A stretch of 64,000 bases of DNA from NCBI RefSeq assembly GCF_013204855.1, contig NZ_JABMKZ010000005.1, positions 1 through 64,000 on the forward strand, in the 5' to 3' direction. Under the pieces are notes generated by a model that saw nothing but the letters and a program-made list of their open reading frames with translations, had not been told where the DNA came from and did no database searches. Source of the stretch: Paenibacillus alba (GTDB lineage: Bacteria; Bacillota; Bacilli; Paenibacillales; NBRC-103111). A program made the translations under genes and the position numbers. Within the stretch, counting starts at the first letter, position 1, and every line of letters starts with the position of its first letter. Positions 60,548 through 64,000 of this stretch are shown here, one piece after another.

Positions 60548-61912
60548 ATGGGAATTGATACGGTACTATGGAGCAAGCTGGTGACAGGAATGACACTAGG
60601 GTTCCATATGATATTCGCGACGATTGGTGTCGGTATCCCTCTCATGATCGCGATTGCTGAGCTCATCGGCATCCGCAAGCAAGATCCTCACTACACACTG
60701 ATGGCTAAGAGGTGGGCGCGGGGGTTTGTTATATCCGTCGCAGTCGGTGTCGTAACAGGCACGGCAATCTCACTGCAACTGGCTTTGGTGTGGCCGAATT
60801 TTATGAAGTTGGCGGGGAACGTTATTGCGCTTCCGTTATTCATGGAGGTATTTGCATTCTTTTTTGAAGCTATCTTTCTAGGCATTTATCTGTATACGTG
60901 GGATCGGTTCAAGAACCCATATATTCATTGGCTGCTCACACTCCCCATTGTCGCAGGGGCAGGCATGTCTGCTGTTTTTATCACGACTGTGAATGGTTTT
61001 ATGAACCAACCTGGGGGATTTACCATGCAAGGCGGACAATTTACAGCCGTTAACCCGGTGCAAGCGATGCTGAATACGGCGACGTTCTCCAAAGTGTTCC
61101 ATGTATTAAGCTCGGCTTACTTAACAGGAGCGGCTCTGCTAGCAGGAATTGCGGCCTTTACGATGCTTAGAAAAGGGGTCACTGGATACCACAAAAAAGC
61201 GTTAAAGCTTATGATGGCCGTTGTCATGTTGTTCGGACTGCTAAACACAGTAGCTGGAGATGCGTCCGCCAAGTTCTTGGCCGAGCATCAACCGGAAAAG
61301 CTGGCTGCTGCGGAATGGCATTTTGAGACGGAGAGCGGCGCGGATTTGATTCTATTTGGATGGCTTAATGCCGAGCATAAAATTATAGGCGCACTTCACC
61401 TGCCGAAGATTCTCAGCTTCCTAGCTTTTGGAAATTTTAACGCGAAAGTAACAGGTCTGAATGAATTTCCCCCAGATGAACAACCTCCGCTCCTTGTGCA
61501 CTATTTTTTTGACTTGATGGCTGGCATAGGGTTTGCGTTATTGGGTATGTCCGTTCTGTATTTCCTATTTACATTATGGAAAAAACGCAATGAGCACAAC
61601 AAATGGCTACTCTGTATTATTGCTTTAGGCGCGCCGCTCGCATTCCTGGGAGTCGAGCTGGGCTGGTTTTACGCCGAGTTGGGGCGGCAGCCGTGGATTT
61701 TACGAGGATATATGCGTGTAGAGGAAGCAGCGACGACATCGCCAAGCGTGAGAATTCTTTTTTTCCTCTTCCTTCTTCTCTACATCGTTTTAGGTATGGT
61801 TAGCGTTCTTGTACTTCGGCGTTTATTCAACAATAATCCGGCAGAAACTGAGATGGAGAAGTGGGCGCAGCATGCGGACGACAAGAGGACAGGGAAGGGA
61901 GCGCATGTCTGA
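60548..61912 (+). CDS. cydA: cytochrome bd-type quinol oxidase subunit I
   Basis: 454 residues with about nine membrane helices. His20 (LGFHMIFA) and His185 (KVFHVLSS) are the expected haem ligands, and EVFAFFFEAIF carries the conserved glutamates. The Q-loop after helix 6 is short, as in Firmicute and cyanide-insensitive types. It oxidises quinol and reduces oxygen to water in the cytoplasmic membrane. GGGAGG lies about 9 bases before the ATG. cydB follows with a TGATG overlap. Upstream it may be reached by the promoter at 59987. Confidence 0.92.
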   Translation: MGIDTVLWSKLVTGMTLGFHMIFATIGVGIPLMIAIAELIGIRKQDPHYTLMAKRWARGFVISVAVGVVTGTAISLQLALVWPNFMKLAGNVIALPLFMEVFAFFFEAIFLGIYLYTWDRFKNPYIHWLLTLPIVAGAGMSAVFITTVNGFMNQPGGFTMQGGQFTAVNPVQAMLNTATFSKVFHVLSSAYLTGAALLAGIAAFTMLRKGVTGYHKKALKLMMAVVMLFGLLNTVAGDASAKFLAEHQPEKLAAAEWHFETESGADLILFGWLNAEHKIIGALHLPKILSFLAFGNFNAKVTGLNEFPPDEQPPLLVHYFFDLMAGIGFALLGMSVLYFLFTLWKKRNEHNKWLLCIIALGAPLAFLGVELGWFYAELGRQPWILRGYMRVEEAATTSPSVRILFFLFLLLYIVLGMVSVLVLRRLFNNNPAETEMEKWAQHADDKRTGKGAHV

Positions 61913-62925
61913 TGAGTTACGATTTGATTGGAATTTCGGTACTTTGGCTGTTTTTGTTCGGGTATCTTATTATAGCCTCCATTGACTTTGGAGCCGGTTT
62001 CTTTGCCTTTTATGCCCACTTGACCAAGCAGGACCCCCTCATAAATCGTCTGATTTCTCGTTATTTGTCACCCGTATGGGAGATCACAAATGTATTTTTC
62101 GTCTTTTTCTACATCGGCATGATCGGATTTTTTCCGGATACAGCCTATTACTATGGCTCGGCGCTGATTGTTCCGGGGAGTGTTGCGATCGTGCTGCTTG
62201 CTATTCGCGGTTCGTTCTATGCATTTGAAAACTATGGTTCCAAAAATAATATTGTCTATCTGTTTTTGTACGGCGCATCGGGTTTGCTGATCCCGGCTTC
62301 GTTGTCTGTGACGCTGGCCCTGTCTGAAGGCGGCTTTATCTTGAAGCAGGATCAGACGGTTTCTCTGGATTACTGGGCTTTATTTACCAATCCATTATCG
62401 TGGAGCATCGTTGGGTTGGCGATTGTGTCTGTCTTGTTTATTAGCGCCTGTTTTCTGGCGTTTTACGCTTCACGGGCAGAAGATCACACTGCGCTAAAGC
62501 TAATGCGGACCTATGCGCTTTTCTGGAGCACACCGGCGATTATTATCGCCCTGACAGCCTTTATCTATTTGGGGCAACACAATGAGCGACATTATCAAAA
62601 TATGATGGATTTATGGTGGATGCTTGCACTTTCTGTTGCCTTTTTCATGATTGCGATGTGGCTGTTATACCGCGGTCGCCGCTATGGGCTAGCATTTGTT
62701 TGCATCATGCTGCAATTTTTCTGTGCCTTTTTCGCTTACGGGATTGGGCAGTATCCCTATATTCTTGATCCCTACATTACGATTCAGAGCAGCGTCACCT
62801 CATCCTCAATGGGCTTCGCGCTAGTTGTCGTATTTATCGGGGGCATGTGTCTATTGATTCCTTCCCTTATTTTGGTTTTCAAGCTGTTCCTGTTCGATGC
62901 GGATTACGTGAAAGGGGAAAAATAG
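61912..62925 (+). CDS. cydB: cytochrome bd-type quinol oxidase subunit II
   Basis: About 337 residues with eight to nine membrane helices, beginning MSYDLIGISVLWLFLFGYLI and containing ASIDFGAGFFAFY, the conserved quinol-oxidase II segment, then SPVWEITNVFFVFFYIGMIG. It stabilises the haems of subunit I. I chose the ATG at 61912, which overlaps the cydA stop (TGATG), with AAGGGAG about 10 bases upstream; the frame opens earlier at 61861 within cydA. Confidence 0.9.
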   Translation: MSYDLIGISVLWLFLFGYLIIASIDFGAGFFAFYAHLTKQDPLINRLISRYLSPVWEITNVFFVFFYIGMIGFFPDTAYYYGSALIVPGSVAIVLLAIRGSFYAFENYGSKNNIVYLFLYGASGLLIPASLSVTLALSEGGFILKQDQTVSLDYWALFTNPLSWSIVGLAIVSVLFISACFLAFYASRAEDHTALKLMRTYALFWSTPAIIIALTAFIYLGQHNERHYQNMMDLWWMLALSVAFFMIAMWLLYRGRRYGLAFVCIMLQFFCAFFAYGIGQYPYILDPYITIQSSVTSSSMGFALVVVFIGGMCLLIPSLILVFKLFLFDADYVKGEK

Positions 62926-62967
62926 GCCGATTACTCGCAGGTTATTACCATAAAGGAGTTGAGTTGG

Positions 62968-64000
62968 GTGAAGGGGAAAAGAAGCTTAATCGCTATACAG
63001 ATGACTGCCCAACGCAAACGTCTCATTTACCTGGCATTCATCTCGCTCGCACTAGGCGCCGCCATTGTAAGTCAGGCTGCATTGCTGGCTGAAGTCGTCC
63101 AGCGGATCTTTGTGGAGGGAGTATCTTTTTCATCGGTTGCCCTACTGCTCGGCATCCTACTGGTCGTGATGGCGATACGTACACTGTTGTCATATGGGAA
63201 CGGGACAGTTGGTTTGCAAATGGCAGCAACCGCCAAAAAAAATATGCGAGCAGCCGTGCTTCAGAATTTTACGCATGCTTCCATGCCTTCCTCTCTTCGA
63301 GGGCAAACGGGGGGAAAGGTCAGTATGGCGCTGGATGCTGTGGATGAGGCGGATAGTTATTTCAGTCAATACATGCCGCGTATGGTGGAAACGGTCATTA
63401 TCCCCATTCTGATTTTAGTCGTTACGTTTACCCAACATGCCAATTCAGGGATCATCATGCTGGTTACGGCCCCGTTTATCCCGATTTTTATGATTTTGGT
63501 GGGGCTGAAGACGAAAAATAAATCAGAAGAAAAGTACGCGCAGTTGGCCGAGTTTGCCGGTACATTTCTAGATTCCCTTCAAGGGCTCGTTACGTTAAAA
63601 ATATTCGGACGGGCCCGCCGTCAGCAGCAAGAAATCGAACGCAGTAGCTTAAGATACCGTGATGCCACAATGGATATTTTGAAAATTGCGTTTACGAATA
63701 CCCTCATGCTGGAATCGATTGTGATGCTGAGCATCGGGATTGTTGCTCTCGAGCTGGCCATTCAGCTGCTTGTCTTCAAATCGATGTCGTTTCACACGGC
63801 CTTTTTTGTTTTGTTGCTCGTGCCCGAGTTTTACAGCTTACTAAAGAGTTCGGGCACAGCTTTTCACAATGGGCGGACCAGTATGGGGGCGATTAGCAAG
63901 GTTGAAACCATGCTCGCGGACACGAACGATAGAAACGATCTGAAGGATCAGCCGATAGGGCTCCGGACATTTCCGAAGAAGCTGTTTCCAATGCCGCCCA
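62968..64000 (+). CDS. cydD: CydD-like ABC transporter (N-terminal part, cut by window end)
   Basis: Open from the GTG at 62968 (AAAGGAG about 10 bases upstream) to the window edge, at least 344 codons. It encodes the exporter membrane domain: LIYLAFISLALGAAIVSQAA, RGQTGGKVSMALDAVDEADS, YAQLAEFAGTFLDSLQGLVT (the conserved substrate-exporter helix) and LKIFGRARRQQQEI. The ATP-binding domain lies outside the window. CydDC exports thiols (cysteine, glutathione) and is needed to assemble cytochrome bd. The position behind cydAB supports the name; in Bacillus subtilis nomenclature this position is cydC. Confidence 0.87.
   Translation, partial: MKGKRSLIAIQMTAQRKRLIYLAFISLALGAAIVSQAALLAEVVQRIFVEGVSFSSVALLLGILLVVMAIRTLLSYGNGTVGLQMAATAKKNMRAAVLQNFTHASMPSSLRGQTGGKVSMALDAVDEADSYFSQYMPRMVETVIIPILILVVTFTQHANSGIIMLVTAPFIPIFMILVGLKTKNKSEEKYAQLAEFAGTFLDSLQGLVTLKIFGRARRQQQEIERSSLRYRDATMDILKIAFTNTLMLESIVMLSIGIVALELAIQLLVFKSMSFHTAFFVLLLVPEFYSLLKSSGTAFHNGRTSMGAISKVETMLADTNDRNDLKDQPIGLRTFPKKLFPMPP

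Overview
This window reads as the chromosome of a spore-forming, Gram-positive Firmicute of the Paenibacillus type (family-level inference). The reasons are: strong AGGAGG-type ribosome binding sites; an S-layer-homology surface protein; an exosporium-like collagen protein; a SwrC-like RND pump; the Bacillus-type pairs yhaO-yhaN and yqhH-yqhG with lipM and yqzE nearby; a B12-dependent ribonucleotide reductase under NrdR-type boxes; and short-loop cytochrome bd genes. No rRNA, CRISPR array, phage structural gene or intact insertion sequence was seen. One tRNA (Leu, anticodon CAG) is present.

Layout. 0-5 kb: a duplicated 136-bp repeat, a stand-alone ATP-dependent DNA ligase, a PadR regulator with a HAAS-type/FtsW-RodA-like membrane protein that carries an in-frame amber codon, and small metabolic genes (UPF0173 hydrolase, Dabb protein, phosphoesterase). 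5-10 kb: an XRE regulator, a FabF-like ketoacyl synthase facing a divergent MmyB-type regulator, and a collagen-like spore-surface protein. 10-13.5 kb: an AT-rich stretch of small regulators and gene fragments. 13.7-27 kb: secreted and surface functions (serine hydrolase, chondroitinase-ABC-like lyase, RND adaptor and pump, RCC1-repeat protein with SLH anchor). 27-37.4 kb: DUF1304 protein, diguanylate cyclase, glycosyltransferase, the YhaO/YhaN nuclease-ATPase pair with two small membrane proteins, YkvI, DedA. 37.4-48 kb: a 112-bp tandem hairpin repeat, a lipoprotein, xpt, CbiZ, tRNA-Leu, a candidate toxin-antitoxin pair, two pseudogenes with internal deletions (arginase family and HxlR), a SnoaL/TetR divergent pair, DUF695-RraB, a Bax-inhibitor-like protein and yqzE. 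48-57 kb: YqhG/YqhH, LipM, D-amino-acid aminotransferase and NrdJ. 57-60.5 kb: a mosaic island with a phosphoesterase remnant, a GC-rich TetR-SDR operon of foreign appearance, a second TetR and a truncated GAPDH. 60.5-64 kb: cydA, cydB and the start of cydD, cut by the window edge.

Connections. The SwrC-type adaptor and pump are translationally coupled, as are YhaO/YhaN and YqhH/YqhG. CbiZ (corrinoid remodelling) and NrdJ (AdoCbl-dependent) both concern B12. Three copies of a hairpin-rich intergenic repeat with GCCTGC...GCAGGC modules (about 5.3, 27.1 and 47.9 kb) lie downstream of genes. All functional calls come from reading motifs and family resemblance; no database search was run.
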